A stretch of DNA of 64,000 nt from Sporosarcina sp. FSL K6-1522. GTDB taxonomy: Bacteria > Bacillota > Bacilli > Bacillales_A > Planococcaceae. The notes beneath the pieces are model-generated. The model saw only the letters and a list, made by a program, of their open reading frames with translations. It was not told the origin of the DNA and searched no databases. Within the stretch, counting starts at the first letter, position 1; every line of letters begins with the position of its first letter. This document shows, one piece after another, positions 45,917 to 54,524 of this stretch. The translations under genes were made by a program, and so were the position numbers. Where the stretch lies: the NCBI RefSeq assembly GCF_038622445.1, contig NZ_CP152019.1:1648501-1712500 (forward strand). The letters are read 5' to 3'.

Positions 45917-48040
45917 ATGAGAAAAAAATTAAATCTAGAACCTATGTTTTCCCCGAAATCTATTACAGTCATCGGAGCATCAGGTGATCCAGGGAAAATT
46001 AGTGCAAGACCGTTACATCTAATACGTAACTTAGGGTATGAAGGTTCAGTTTACCCTGTGCATGCAAGGCACAATGAATTAGAAGGATATCCCTGTTATG
46101 AGAATTTTGAAAGTTTGCCAGAAGATATTGATATGGCCATCATTTCAATTAGAGCATCGGCTGTCTTGCCTGCTCTAGAAGAATTGGCAAAAAAGTCAAT
46201 AAAAAGTGCAGTTGTTTTTAGTTCTGGTTTTGCGGAAGCTGGGGATGATGGAAGGGAACTTCAACAGAATCTGACTGACTTTGTTGAACGAACCGGCATT
46301 CCAGTAGTCGGACCAAATTCCATAGGTTTCTTCAATTTAAAAGACAAAGTAGTTGCTTCGTTTCAACAAATAGAAGCGACCAATAAGGATCCAATTGCAT
46401 TCGTTACACAAAGTGGAGCTTTTGGAACAATTGCCTACAGAATGCTAGAAGAAATGGGAGTAGGTTTACAGTACTTTGTTTCTTCGGGGAATGAGGCAGG
46501 TATCGACTTCTTTGATTATGTTCACTATTTCGCTGAGCAGGAAGAGATTGAAGTCATTGGCGGTTATATTGAAGGGGCTAGAGATATGGAGACAATGGAT
46601 AATGCTATCCGTTTATGCCAAGAAAATGATAAGCCACTTATCTTATTTAAGGTAGGAACGACTGAGTTAGGAGCCACTGCCGCAATTTCTCACACGGCTT
46701 CTATAGCAGGAAATGCATCGATTTACTCTAATTATTTTGAAGCAAATAATGTTGTCCAAGTGGATGATGAAGAAGAATTGATCGATACAATTAACCTGTT
46801 TCATAAGGCAAAGAAAAGCCCTAAAAGGGGTGGGACGGCGATCGTTACGATCTCGGGCGGTGCCGGAATCGTAATGGCAGATAAATGTGTACAATACGAT
46901 GTAGAGTTTGCTGATTTGGCACCTGAGACAATCACACAATTGAAGGAAATTTTACCGCCATTTGCATCTGTCAAAAATCCTATTGATGTTACAGCACAAT
47001 TCATTCAGAATCTTGATCACTTTTCGGATAGCATCAATATTTTATTAAAAGATGACGCGGTAGAGTCAGTTGTACTTTATATGCAAATATTGGATGCTGC
47101 CGCACCTGTGCTCATTCCCGAAATATCAAAAATAGCGAATGAAACGGATAAAACTTTTGTTGTTTGTTGGGCAGGTGCTTCAGATCAGACGAAAGAATTG
47201 TTATCTAATAGTGGTATTTGTTGGCTACCTTCAGCAAGTCGTTCAATTCGAGCCCTGAAAAATCTGATGCATTATAATAAACGCAAGGATCTCTTGTCTG
47301 AACAAAAAGGAGCTCTTGAGGAAAGAGTGACCGATAGCCTGGAATTGGAGGCATTCGGAGGGGGGATTAATGAACATAGGGGTAAAAGCTATTTAGATAA
47401 GTATGGGATTCCTATACCGAAAGGCGACATAGCCGAAAATGTTGAAGAAGCTGTCAAGTTAGCTGATACAATAGGATATCCCGTTGTTTTAAAAGTACTG
47501 TCGCAGCAGATTGCCCATAAAACCGAGGCTGATGTTATAAAAATCAATGTAAAATCTGCCGAGGAAGTTAGAAGGACTTTTGAAGAAATCATGTCCAACG
47601 CTTTAAAATATGACGGGAAAGCTAAAATTGACGGAATTATCGTGGAAGAGATGGTTGAGGATGGTGTGGAAGTAATGATTGGATCGATACAAGATCCGTT
47701 ATTCGGTCCATCTATTGTTCTATCCCTTGGAGGAATTTTTGTTGAAGTATTTAATGATTCAGTAATTAAACAAGCGCCGTTAAATATAAAAGATGCAAAA
47801 GAGATGATCCAGTCCATCAAAGGATATGAAATCTTAAAAGGTATCCGAAATAAAGGACCTTATGATATCCAAGCATTAGCAGAAACGATTGTGAAAGTTT
47901 CAGAATTGAGTGTAGATCAAAAAGATTGGTTACATGAATTGGATATTAACCCTGTAATGGTGCATGAAGAAGGAAAAGGGGTAACGGCTCTTGATGCACT
48001 ATTCGTTGGAGAGCAAAAGCTCGTATCTGTATCTCATTAA
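45917..48040 (+). CDS. ADP-forming acyl-CoA synthetase (NDP-forming, fused subunits)
   Basis: A 707-residue fused synthetase that makes acyl-CoA from a carboxylic acid, CoA and ATP, giving ADP and phosphate. The N-terminal CoA-binding domain (TVIGASGDPGKI, residues 17-28) is followed by succinyl-CoA ligase-like domains with the phospho-His motif AISHTAS (H259), and a C-terminal ATP-grasp domain (about 480-700; YPVVLKVLSQQIAHKTEADV). It is the likely activating step of the pathway, behind three sigma-54 promoters. AATGGGGTGAG precedes ATG 45917. The module B thiolase gene follows after 114 bases. Confidence 0.9.
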   Translation: MRKKLNLEPMFSPKSITVIGASGDPGKISARPLHLIRNLGYEGSVYPVHARHNELEGYPCYENFESLPEDIDMAIISIRASAVLPALEELAKKSIKSAVVFSSGFAEAGDDGRELQQNLTDFVERTGIPVVGPNSIGFFNLKDKVVASFQQIEATNKDPIAFVTQSGAFGTIAYRMLEEMGVGLQYFVSSGNEAGIDFFDYVHYFAEQEEIEVIGGYIEGARDMETMDNAIRLCQENDKPLILFKVGTTELGATAAISHTASIAGNASIYSNYFEANNVVQVDDEEELIDTINLFHKAKKSPKRGGTAIVTISGGAGIVMADKCVQYDVEFADLAPETITQLKEILPPFASVKNPIDVTAQFIQNLDHFSDSINILLKDDAVESVVLYMQILDAAAPVLIPEISKIANETDKTFVVCWAGASDQTKELLSNSGICWLPSASRSIRALKNLMHYNKRKDLLSEQKGALEERVTDSLELEAFGGGINEHRGKSYLDKYGIPIPKGDIAENVEEAVKLADTIGYPVVLKVLSQQIAHKTEADVIKINVKSAEEVRRTFEEIMSNALKYDGKAKIDGIIVEEMVEDGVEVMIGSIQDPLFGPSIVLSLGGIFVEVFNDSVIKQAPLNIKDAKEMIQSIKGYEILKGIRNKGPYDIQALAETIVKVSELSVDQKDWLHELDINPVMVHEEGKGVTALDALFVGEQKLVSVSH

Positions 48041-48154
48041 ATAAGATGGGTTTCAGATTGTATATACATGATGTTAATTAAATATCGTTTAAAATGAATC
48101 TCTTTAATTATAGTATATTGAAAATTGCTAATTAAGAATAAGGTGGGGATAAAA

Positions 48155-49318
48155 ATGAGTGAAGCAGTTATCGTTTCTGTGGCAAGAACGCCATTCGCTA
48201 GATTTGGAGGAGCTTTAAAAGATTTACATCCTTCCATTTATGGAGGGCTGGTAATCAAAGAGGTACTCGAAAGAGCGCAAGTTGCGGGGGAAGATGTAGA
48301 TGATGTCATAATGGGAAACTCCAATGCCAGCGATGGAAATACCGCCCGTTTGTCCTTGTTGGAAGGCGGGTTACCCATATCAGTACCAGGGATTACCATT
48401 GACCGATTATGTGGATCAGGAATTAATGCTGTAGCGCTTGCTTCTGATGCCATTCGTGCTGGAAGCGGTCGAATTATTGTAGCAGGAGGAACTGAAAGCC
48501 TAACTCGGGCTCCTTATTTGATGGAACCACCTGCGCAACCATTTAATATGCTCCCGCCCAAGTTTATCCGAAAACAGCAAGCACCAGAGCGTATTGGCAG
48601 TCCACCAATGGGAATTACAGCCGAAAATCTTGTCGACCGTTATAACATAAGTAGGGAAGAACAGGATGCCTTTGCTTTTCGAAGTCAGCAAAAAATGAAG
48701 CAAGCAGTAGAACGTGGTTTTTACGATAATCAAATCGTTCCTGTTCCTATCAAAGGAAGAAAGGGAGAAACCTATCTATTTTCTAAGGACGAACATCCTA
48801 GACCAGAATCAACCCTGGAAGGTATGGCGCCCCTGCGTCCAGCATTTAAAGCGGATGGTACAGTAACTGCTGGTAACGCATCAGGTATTTGTGATGGGGC
48901 AGCGGCACTCCTTGTTATGTCGGCAGATGAAGCCGAAAGCAGAAACTTGGAATCGCTTGCACGGATAGCTGATTGGGCAATTGCTGGTGTCGATCCAAAT
49001 ATAATGGGAATTGGGCCAGTTCCTGCTATAAAAAAGTTATTAGAAAGAACAGGATTGACCTTGGATGATATAGATTTAATTGAAATTAATGAAGCGTTTG
49101 CATCCCAAGTATTAGCATGCGATCGGGAACTTAATATGGATATGGAAAAGGTCAATGTAAATGGGGGAGCAATTGCACACGGACATCCAATTGCAGCTAC
49201 TGGTGGGATGTTGGTGATGAAGCTGGCACATGAAATGAAAAATAGAGATGTTAAGCGTGGACTTGTAAGCGCTTGTATCGGCGGTGGTCAAGGAATTGCA
49301 CTATTGCTTGAAAGATAA
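48155..49318 (+). CDS. Thiolase (acetyl-CoA acyltransferase), module B
   Basis: A 387-residue intact thiolase. The nucleophile Cys is in DRLCGSG, the two later catalytic motifs are NEAFASQ and GGAIAHGHPIAATGG, and the second Cys is in SACIGGGQG. It cleaves 3-oxoacyl-CoA with CoA. The start is ATG 48155 behind AAGGTGGGG; the frame extends to 48125 without a better site. As the module A copy is broken, this gene probably supplies the activity for both modules. Confidence 0.93.
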   Translation: MSEAVIVSVARTPFARFGGALKDLHPSIYGGLVIKEVLERAQVAGEDVDDVIMGNSNASDGNTARLSLLEGGLPISVPGITIDRLCGSGINAVALASDAIRAGSGRIIVAGGTESLTRAPYLMEPPAQPFNMLPPKFIRKQQAPERIGSPPMGITAENLVDRYNISREEQDAFAFRSQQKMKQAVERGFYDNQIVPVPIKGRKGETYLFSKDEHPRPESTLEGMAPLRPAFKADGTVTAGNASGICDGAAALLVMSADEAESRNLESLARIADWAIAGVDPNIMGIGPVPAIKKLLERTGLTLDDIDLIEINEAFASQVLACDRELNMDMEKVNVNGGAIAHGHPIAATGGMLVMKLAHEMKNRDVKRGLVSACIGGGQGIALLLER

Positions 49319-49387
49319 TAAAAATTTCAAGCGTGTCACAGTTAATGTTTTCTTATACCTATAAATTTTATAGAAGGAGGCGATCAA

Positions 49388-50140
49388 ATGGGTTCTTTAA
49401 AAAACAAGGTTGCTATCGTCACAGGAGCTGGTCAAGGGATTGGTGCTGCAACAGCAAAGCGATTAGCGCAGGAAGGTGCCAAGGTGGCAGTATTTGATCT
49501 AGAGCCTGGTCGTGAAACAGTTCAAACGATAGAATCGATAAATGGAGAAGCGATTGCAGTAGCTTGTGACGTTTCCGATGTTGAGCAAGTAGATGTTGCC
49601 GTCGAGAAGGTTGTCTCCCATTTTGGACGGGTGGATATTTTGGTGAACAATGCCGGAGTGATCCGTGACAATCTGATTTTCAGAATGTCTCCAGAAGATT
49701 GGGATCTCGTAATGAATGTGCATTTAAGAGGTAGTTTTTTATGTACTAAAGCAGTGCAGAAACATATGGTGGAACAACGATTTGGAAAAATTATTAACAT
49801 TAGCAGTGCTTCAGCTATGGGGAATCGCGGACAGGCTAATTATTCTGCCGCAAAAGCTGGAATACAAGGCCTTACAAAAACTTTAGCGTTGGAACTGGGG
49901 CCTTTTAATATTAATGTGAATTCAGTCGCCCCGGGATATGTTGTAACTGACATGACAAAGGAAACATCAGAACGAGTTGGTTTGGATTTTGAGGAGCAAC
50001 AACAATTAATTGCAAAAAATAACCCGCTTAGAAAGGTTGGTAAACCCGAGGATATCGCAAATGTAATTGCTTTTTTGGCTAGTGAAGACTCCAGTTATGT
50101 GAATGGACAAATAATCTATGTTAACGGAGGAGCGCGCTAG
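49388..50140 (+). CDS. FabG-like SDR (3-hydroxyacyl-CoA dehydrogenase type), module B
   Basis: A 250-residue classical SDR, clearly paralogous to the module A enzyme along its full length (TGAGQGIGAATAKRLAQ, NNAGVIRDN, YSAAKAG, YVNGQIIYVNGG). It is two residues shorter near position 35, where FDLEPGRE replaces FDLNEEVGRE. GAAGGAGG precedes the ATG. The acyl-CoA dehydrogenase gene follows after 54 bases. Confidence 0.88.
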   Translation: MGSLKNKVAIVTGAGQGIGAATAKRLAQEGAKVAVFDLEPGRETVQTIESINGEAIAVACDVSDVEQVDVAVEKVVSHFGRVDILVNNAGVIRDNLIFRMSPEDWDLVMNVHLRGSFLCTKAVQKHMVEQRFGKIINISSASAMGNRGQANYSAAKAGIQGLTKTLALELGPFNINVNSVAPGYVVTDMTKETSERVGLDFEEQQQLIAKNNPLRKVGKPEDIANVIAFLASEDSSYVNGQIIYVNGGAR

Positions 50141-50194
50141 ATTTTAGCAAATTCATGACTAATTAAATTTAAAAATAAAGGGAGCTGGGGAAAA

Positions 50195-51385
50195 ATGAAT
50201 TTTTCATTAACAGAAGAACAGGAAATGGTCCAAAATACAATTAGGAATTTTGTGCGCAATGAATTAATTCCATTAGAGCCAGAGGTGCTACGAAATGAAC
50301 GAGAAGGACGTCCAGGATTATCTCCAGAAAAGCATCGTGAACTACAAATGAAAGCAAAAGAAATTGGATTTTGGGGGATTGAAACTCCTGAGGAATACGG
50401 TGGGGCAAACTTAGGGGCTGTAATGCAATCAATCATCACAACGGAATTATCCAAAACTTTTATACCGTTTCGACTCGGAGGTTTTGCGGATAATATTCTT
50501 TATCACTGTAATGAAGAACAGAAGAAAGAATACCTGATTCCAACTATCAACGGGGATCGTATATCTTGTTTTGCGATCACTGAACCCGGTGCTGGATCAG
50601 ATGCTAAGGGCATTCGAACGCTAGCTGTGAAGGATGGAAATGAATGGGTTATAAATGGAGAGAAGACTTTTATTTCAAACGGAAATATTGCAGATTTTGC
50701 CATCGTATTTGCGGTTACAGATAGGGAAAAAGGAGCAAACGGTGGCGTTACCGCTTTTCTAGTAGATAGAGATATGGGATGGCGTTCTGAGGCTATTCCT
50801 ACAATGGGCGAATGGGGAGCCGACTCTTTGGTCTTTGAAGATGTCCGGGTTCCAGAAAAAAACATTTTAGGTGAATTAGGCAAAGGTTTTGAACTTGCTA
50901 TGAAATGGATCGGTCGGGGCCGATGGATGGTTCCATCAAGAGCAGTTGGAGCAGCTGAAAGATTGCTTCAGATGGGTGTAGATTATTCTCAGGTGCGTAA
51001 GACGTTTGGTAAACCGATTGCTGATTATCAAGCGATCCAGTGGAAGTTAGCAGACTCGGCGGTAGAAATTGAGGCCACGAAATGGCTTGTTTTACGAGCA
51101 GCGTGGATGTCGGAGAATAATATGGATGGACGTCATCAGTCAGCGATTGCCAAGCTATATGGTTCTAACATGGCTAACAGAGTTGTCGATCGGGTACTAC
51201 AAATTCATGGTGGAATGGGTTATACAAAAGAGTTACCGATTGAACGCTGGTATCGTGAATTAAGATTGTATCGTATCTTTGAAGGTACAGACGAAATCCT
51301 ACGCCGCACAATTGCCCGAAACTTGCTCAAAGGACATGTAAAGATTGGAGAAATTTCATCACCGCCTAAACTAGTTCGTTCATGA
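50195..51385 (+). CDS. Acyl-CoA dehydrogenase, module B
   Basis: A 396-residue FAD acyl-CoA dehydrogenase, paralogous to 34746-35966. It has the same motifs: CFAITEPGAGSDA, WVINGEKTFI, QIHGGMGYTKELPIERWYRE, and IFEGTDEI with the catalytic Glu. The module A twin reads on past this point. The ribosome binding site is AAGGGAGCTGGGG. The close match of active-site loops suggests overlapping substrates for the two copies. Confidence 0.93.
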   Translation: MNFSLTEEQEMVQNTIRNFVRNELIPLEPEVLRNEREGRPGLSPEKHRELQMKAKEIGFWGIETPEEYGGANLGAVMQSIITTELSKTFIPFRLGGFADNILYHCNEEQKKEYLIPTINGDRISCFAITEPGAGSDAKGIRTLAVKDGNEWVINGEKTFISNGNIADFAIVFAVTDREKGANGGVTAFLVDRDMGWRSEAIPTMGEWGADSLVFEDVRVPEKNILGELGKGFELAMKWIGRGRWMVPSRAVGAAERLLQMGVDYSQVRKTFGKPIADYQAIQWKLADSAVEIEATKWLVLRAAWMSENNMDGRHQSAIAKLYGSNMANRVVDRVLQIHGGMGYTKELPIERWYRELRLYRIFEGTDEILRRTIARNLLKGHVKIGEISSPPKLVRS

Positions 51386-51402
51386 TGGAAGGAGAGGAAA
51401 AG

Positions 51403-51828
51403 GTGCAAATAGATCCTAGTATTATTGGAAGTTCAAGTGAATCAGAAACTTTTGAAATAGAAAAAGGTGCCATTCGGCGTTTTGCTGAGGCCGTTGGCGA
51501 TGATAATCCCTTGTACACAGATGAAGCATTTGCCAAGGAATGTGGGTATCGGAGTATAATTGCTCCACCCACATTTCCAACGACGATTAGGGTGATGAAT
51601 CCAAGTATCGAATTCGAGCCTAGTCGGGTCTTACATGGAGGTATGGAATATCTTTTTGAACGGCCAATTGTGGCGGGTGATGTCTTGCGTTGTGCTAGTT
51701 CTGTCATTGATGTCTATGAAAAAGAAGGGAAAATCGGCAAGATGACATTTCTTGTGCAGGAAACCCGTGGTGAAGATTTGGATGGCAACTTAGTGTATCG
51801 CGGAATAAATACGCTGATTCTCCGTTAA
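51403..51828 (+). CDS. MaoC-like N-terminal hot-dog subunit (HadA type), module B
   Basis: About 141 residues, paralogous to the module A subunit. It again has GDDNPLYTDEAFA with Tyr in place of the catalytic His, so the loss is shared and probably functional. AAGGAGAGG favours GTG 51403; ATG 51382 or 51385 are alternatives. Unlike in module A, its catalytic partner is not next door but 1.8 kb away, behind a transporter gene. Confidence 0.82.
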   Translation: MQIDPSIIGSSSESETFEIEKGAIRRFAEAVGDDNPLYTDEAFAKECGYRSIIAPPTFPTTIRVMNPSIEFEPSRVLHGGMEYLFERPIVAGDVLRCASSVIDVYEKEGKIGKMTFLVQETRGEDLDGNLVYRGINTLILR

Positions 51829-52197
51829 GGTAATCTAAGAGATTCCCAGCAATTTCATTTTACTAGATTTTTAATGTCGGGTATTTCATCGACTTCTAAT
51901 TATCCGTAAAGCCTATGTATATACAGATCAAATTTAATTTAAATGAGGATTAAAATACGCCTAATATTTTTACTGGAAGATCGGAAACAATTTTATCTGT
52001 GTATTTTGATATGTTTAAGTAAATCAAGTATTAATTGAGGTAACAACTAGTCACCTCCATTGTGGTTACCTCATTAATACGTTAGACATTAGAAGCAATG
52101 TGTAAAACCTTTTATGAGAGCGCATACAATCAGAAAAGGTATTACTCTTTTACCAAGAAATGTTTGACAATACGAATAACATTAGGGGGATAAATAA
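51829..52197. other. 369-base gap inside module B, with an inverted repeat
   Basis: No gene is visible. ATTAATTGAGGTAAC (52030-52044) and GTTACCTCATTAAT (52065-52078) form a 14-bp inverted repeat with one bulged T, with no T-run after it. It may be an operator, or a weak terminator before the transporter gene. The second half otherwise looks like an ordinary AT-rich upstream region. Confidence 0.45.
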
Positions 52198-53595
52198 ATG
52201 GTGACAGATAAGTTGGATACTCCGACATTGAACAATACCACTCATGCGAGTGAAAGTGGAAATGAAAGTGAAAGTGTTGGAAAATTAGAGGTTTTTGGTT
52301 ATGGTGTTGGTAATTTTGGCTATGTACTATCTTGGGGATTAATAATAGCTTTTCTATCGTACTTTTACACGGATATTATTGGTATTTCAGCTGGTCTTGT
52401 AGGGATATTATTGTTAGTAGCCCGGGTATGGGATGGTGTATCTGATGTTATTATGGGTCTTATTATAGATAGGACAAACTCAAAACATGGAAAAGCACGT
52501 CCATATGTATTGTGGTTATGTATTCCATTTAGTTTATCTGTTATTTTATTGTTTACTGTTCCAAATCTAAGCCTTAATGGTAAATTTACTTATGCGCTAA
52601 TTACGTACAGCTTTTTTATTCTTATGTATACGGCAATTTCGATTCCAATGAAAACACTTCTTGGACAAATGACGCAAGATAAAAGTTCACGAACTGCATT
52701 AGGTTTAAGCCTTTCGATTGCATTTACTGTTGGTACATTAGTTGTAAAAGCAAGTGCTGAACCAGTAGCCAGCTCAATTGGCGGCCAGCTAGGGTGGGTT
52801 GTTGTTGCCGGTATCATCGCTGTTTTAGCATCAATTTGCCTAATGACCACGTTTAAATTAACGACAGAGAGGGTAAAAGAAAGTCCGAAAACAAAAGAGA
52901 GAAAACACAATTTAAAAGAAGAGTTGAAATCACTATCAAAAAACAAGTATTGGATAATAATAGTATCGTATGGTTTTCTTTATTATATGATGCTGGGAAT
53001 GCAAGGTGCCGAAGTTTATTATGCTAAATATATGTTTGGAAGTGCAAGTTATTTTTCACTATTTACGCTAGCTAAAACGATTCCAGGAATAGCGCTTTTA
53101 GCTATACTATCACCGTTTGCGAAGCGCCTAAACAAGAAAAATCTTGCTATTTTAGGTGCCGCACTTATTATAGTGTCCGGTTTTGTTAAGATGGTGGATC
53201 CGGCATCATTAAATTACTTTTTAATAGGTACTGCATGTTTAGGATTGGCACAAACCTTTATAGCAACAGTAGTCTATACGATGGTTAATGACACTGTAGA
53301 CTATGGTGAATGGTCAACTGGGATACGTACCCCTGGATTAGCAAATAGTAGTATGAGTTTTGGGATGAAAGTTGGATCAGGTATTAGTGGTGCAATAATG
53401 GGTGGGCTTCTATCTTTTGTTGGTTATATTGGAACACGTGCAACGCAACCAGAAAATGTTAATCAAATGATTATTTTTCTGAATATGCATTATCACATTA
53501 TATTGGGTGTTGTTATGCTAGTCATCATATTATTTTATGGACTTGAAAAAAGATACCCGCAAATAATCAAAGATCTAGAAAAAAGTAATGCTTAA
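52198..53595 (+). CDS. MFS transporter of the GPH (glycoside-pentoside-hexuronide) type
   Basis: A 465-residue, 12-helix transporter resembling the GPH cation symporters (MelB/XynB/YicJ group). A hydrophilic N-terminal stretch rich in Ser and Thr (1-30) precedes helix 1; FLSYFYTDIIGISAGLVG and RVWDGVSDVIMGLIIDRTNSKHGKARPYVLW are the family-typical helix 1-2 loop and helix 2-3 loop. NDTVDYGEWSTGIRTPGL is the second family motif. It is inserted between the two MaoC genes of module B and is probably the importer for the island's substrate. GPH proteins usually carry sugars or uronates, so a polar substrate is possible. Confidence 0.87.
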   Translation: MVTDKLDTPTLNNTTHASESGNESESVGKLEVFGYGVGNFGYVLSWGLIIAFLSYFYTDIIGISAGLVGILLLVARVWDGVSDVIMGLIIDRTNSKHGKARPYVLWLCIPFSLSVILLFTVPNLSLNGKFTYALITYSFFILMYTAISIPMKTLLGQMTQDKSSRTALGLSLSIAFTVGTLVVKASAEPVASSIGGQLGWVVVAGIIAVLASICLMTTFKLTTERVKESPKTKERKHNLKEELKSLSKNKYWIIIVSYGFLYYMMLGMQGAEVYYAKYMFGSASYFSLFTLAKTIPGIALLAILSPFAKRLNKKNLAILGAALIIVSGFVKMVDPASLNYFLIGTACLGLAQTFIATVVYTMVNDTVDYGEWSTGIRTPGLANSSMSFGMKVGSGISGAIMGGLLSFVGYIGTRATQPENVNQMIIFLNMHYHIILGVVMLVIILFYGLEKRYPQIIKDLEKSNA

Positions 53596-53670
53596 TTTTA
53601 GAACCAATGAAAATAAGGTTTTGTATAGATAAGATTAGAATGATACAAAAACATAAAGGGAGGGAAATCA

Positions 53671-54087
53671 ATGGGGGGAATTGACTGGAATCAGGCAAAG
53701 GTGGGGCAAGAGTTTAAACCCCTTGTCAAGCCAGCAATTGAAAAAGTCCAATTAGTAAAATACGCTGGTGCATCTGGTGACTTTAATTTGATCCATACTG
53801 ATGTGGAGACAGCAAAACAGGTCGGGTTACCGGGGACTATCGCACATGGAATGCTTGGCATGGGTTATTTAGGTCAATTATGTGGTCAGTTGGTTGGAAC
53901 AAACGGTTTTGTCAGTCGTTTGACGGTTCGGTTTTCGGGTATGATATTTCCTGGAGATGTTCTTACCTGTCGGGCAAAGGTTACAAATAAGAATGAAGAA
54001 AAGCGTACACTCGATTTAGAAATCAACCTGGAGCGAGAGCCAGGAAAAGCATTGACATCCGGTGAAGCAACATTGAAATTCTATTGA
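53671..54087 (+). CDS. MaoC-like catalytic hydratase subunit (HadB type), module B
   Basis: A 138-residue hot-dog protein, paralogous to 36390-36806, with the catalytic Asp and His in GDFNLIHTDVETAKQVG and the GTIAHGMLGMGYLGQL loop. It should pair with the HadA-like subunit at 51403. AAAGGGAGGG precedes the ATG. The first 60 residues are almost identical between the two copies, which suggests strong constraint on the active site. Confidence 0.85.
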   Translation: MGGIDWNQAKVGQEFKPLVKPAIEKVQLVKYAGASGDFNLIHTDVETAKQVGLPGTIAHGMLGMGYLGQLCGQLVGTNGFVSRLTVRFSGMIFPGDVLTCRAKVTNKNEEKRTLDLEINLEREPGKALTSGEATLKFY

Positions 54088-54131
54088 ATTTCTTCTTCTG
54101 TTTCTCAGAATAAACCCAATTTTGTAAACGC

Positions 54132-54200
54132 GCACATTATTCCAGTATCCTCTTTCCACTTTAATCCGGAAGGAAATCTGAGATAATGTGTTCTTTTTTT
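54132..54200 (+). terminator. Probable terminator of module B
   Basis: ACATTAT (54134-54140) and ATAATGT (54183-54189) form the base of a long imperfect hairpin with an inner CTTTCC/GGAAGG stem, followed by TTCTTTTTTT. Confidence 0.5.
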
Positions 54201-54257
54201 CAATTTATTTCGGGATATGAAAACTATACTCACAATAATCCAGATGAACTTCCATTT

Positions 54258-54280
54258 AAAAAACCCCTAAAAAGGGGCAT
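54258..54280 (-). terminator. Terminator of the transposon operon
   Basis: On the minus strand CCCCT-TTTT-AGGGG is followed by TTTTTT. The stem overlaps the stop codon of the last gene. Confidence 0.7.
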
Positions 54281-54524
54281 CTACAAGAATATAATCTTCT
54301 ATACGGATTCGAACCTTATAAACCTCATGTGTATGAAGAATTAATTTTACATCACCATTTAGCGTAACGAACCAATCCAAATCCTTTTCCAGATAAGCGT
54401 TGTAATACCGTTGCTGGATTCGTAGTTCAAATGTGTACCCTTGCTGGATCCAATAGCGTCGTTGTCCAATCCAGACGCGCCATTCTTGTACTTGTTGGTC
54501 ATATACTAAAATCCCATGCTTCAT
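54267..54524 (-). CDS. Small transposon-associated protein (DUF5348-like)
   Basis: An 85-residue protein, rich in Tyr, Trp and Gln, beginning MKHGILVYDQQVQEWRVWIG. It resembles the small DUF5348-type proteins found behind such transposase/ATPase pairs, from memory. Its start overlaps the end of the ATPase gene by four bases (ATGA). Role unknown. Confidence 0.6.
   Translation of the reverse strand: MKHGILVYDQQVQEWRVWIGQRRYWIQQGYTFELRIQQRYYNAYLEKDLDWFVTLNGDVKLILHTHEVYKVRIRIEDYILVDAPF

Noticed and set aside
53671-54200. Possible left end of the transposon at the ACATTAT/ATAATGT inverted repeat
   Set aside because: It fits better as a terminator of the hydratase gene, since a T-run follows; its sequence does not match the right transposon end.
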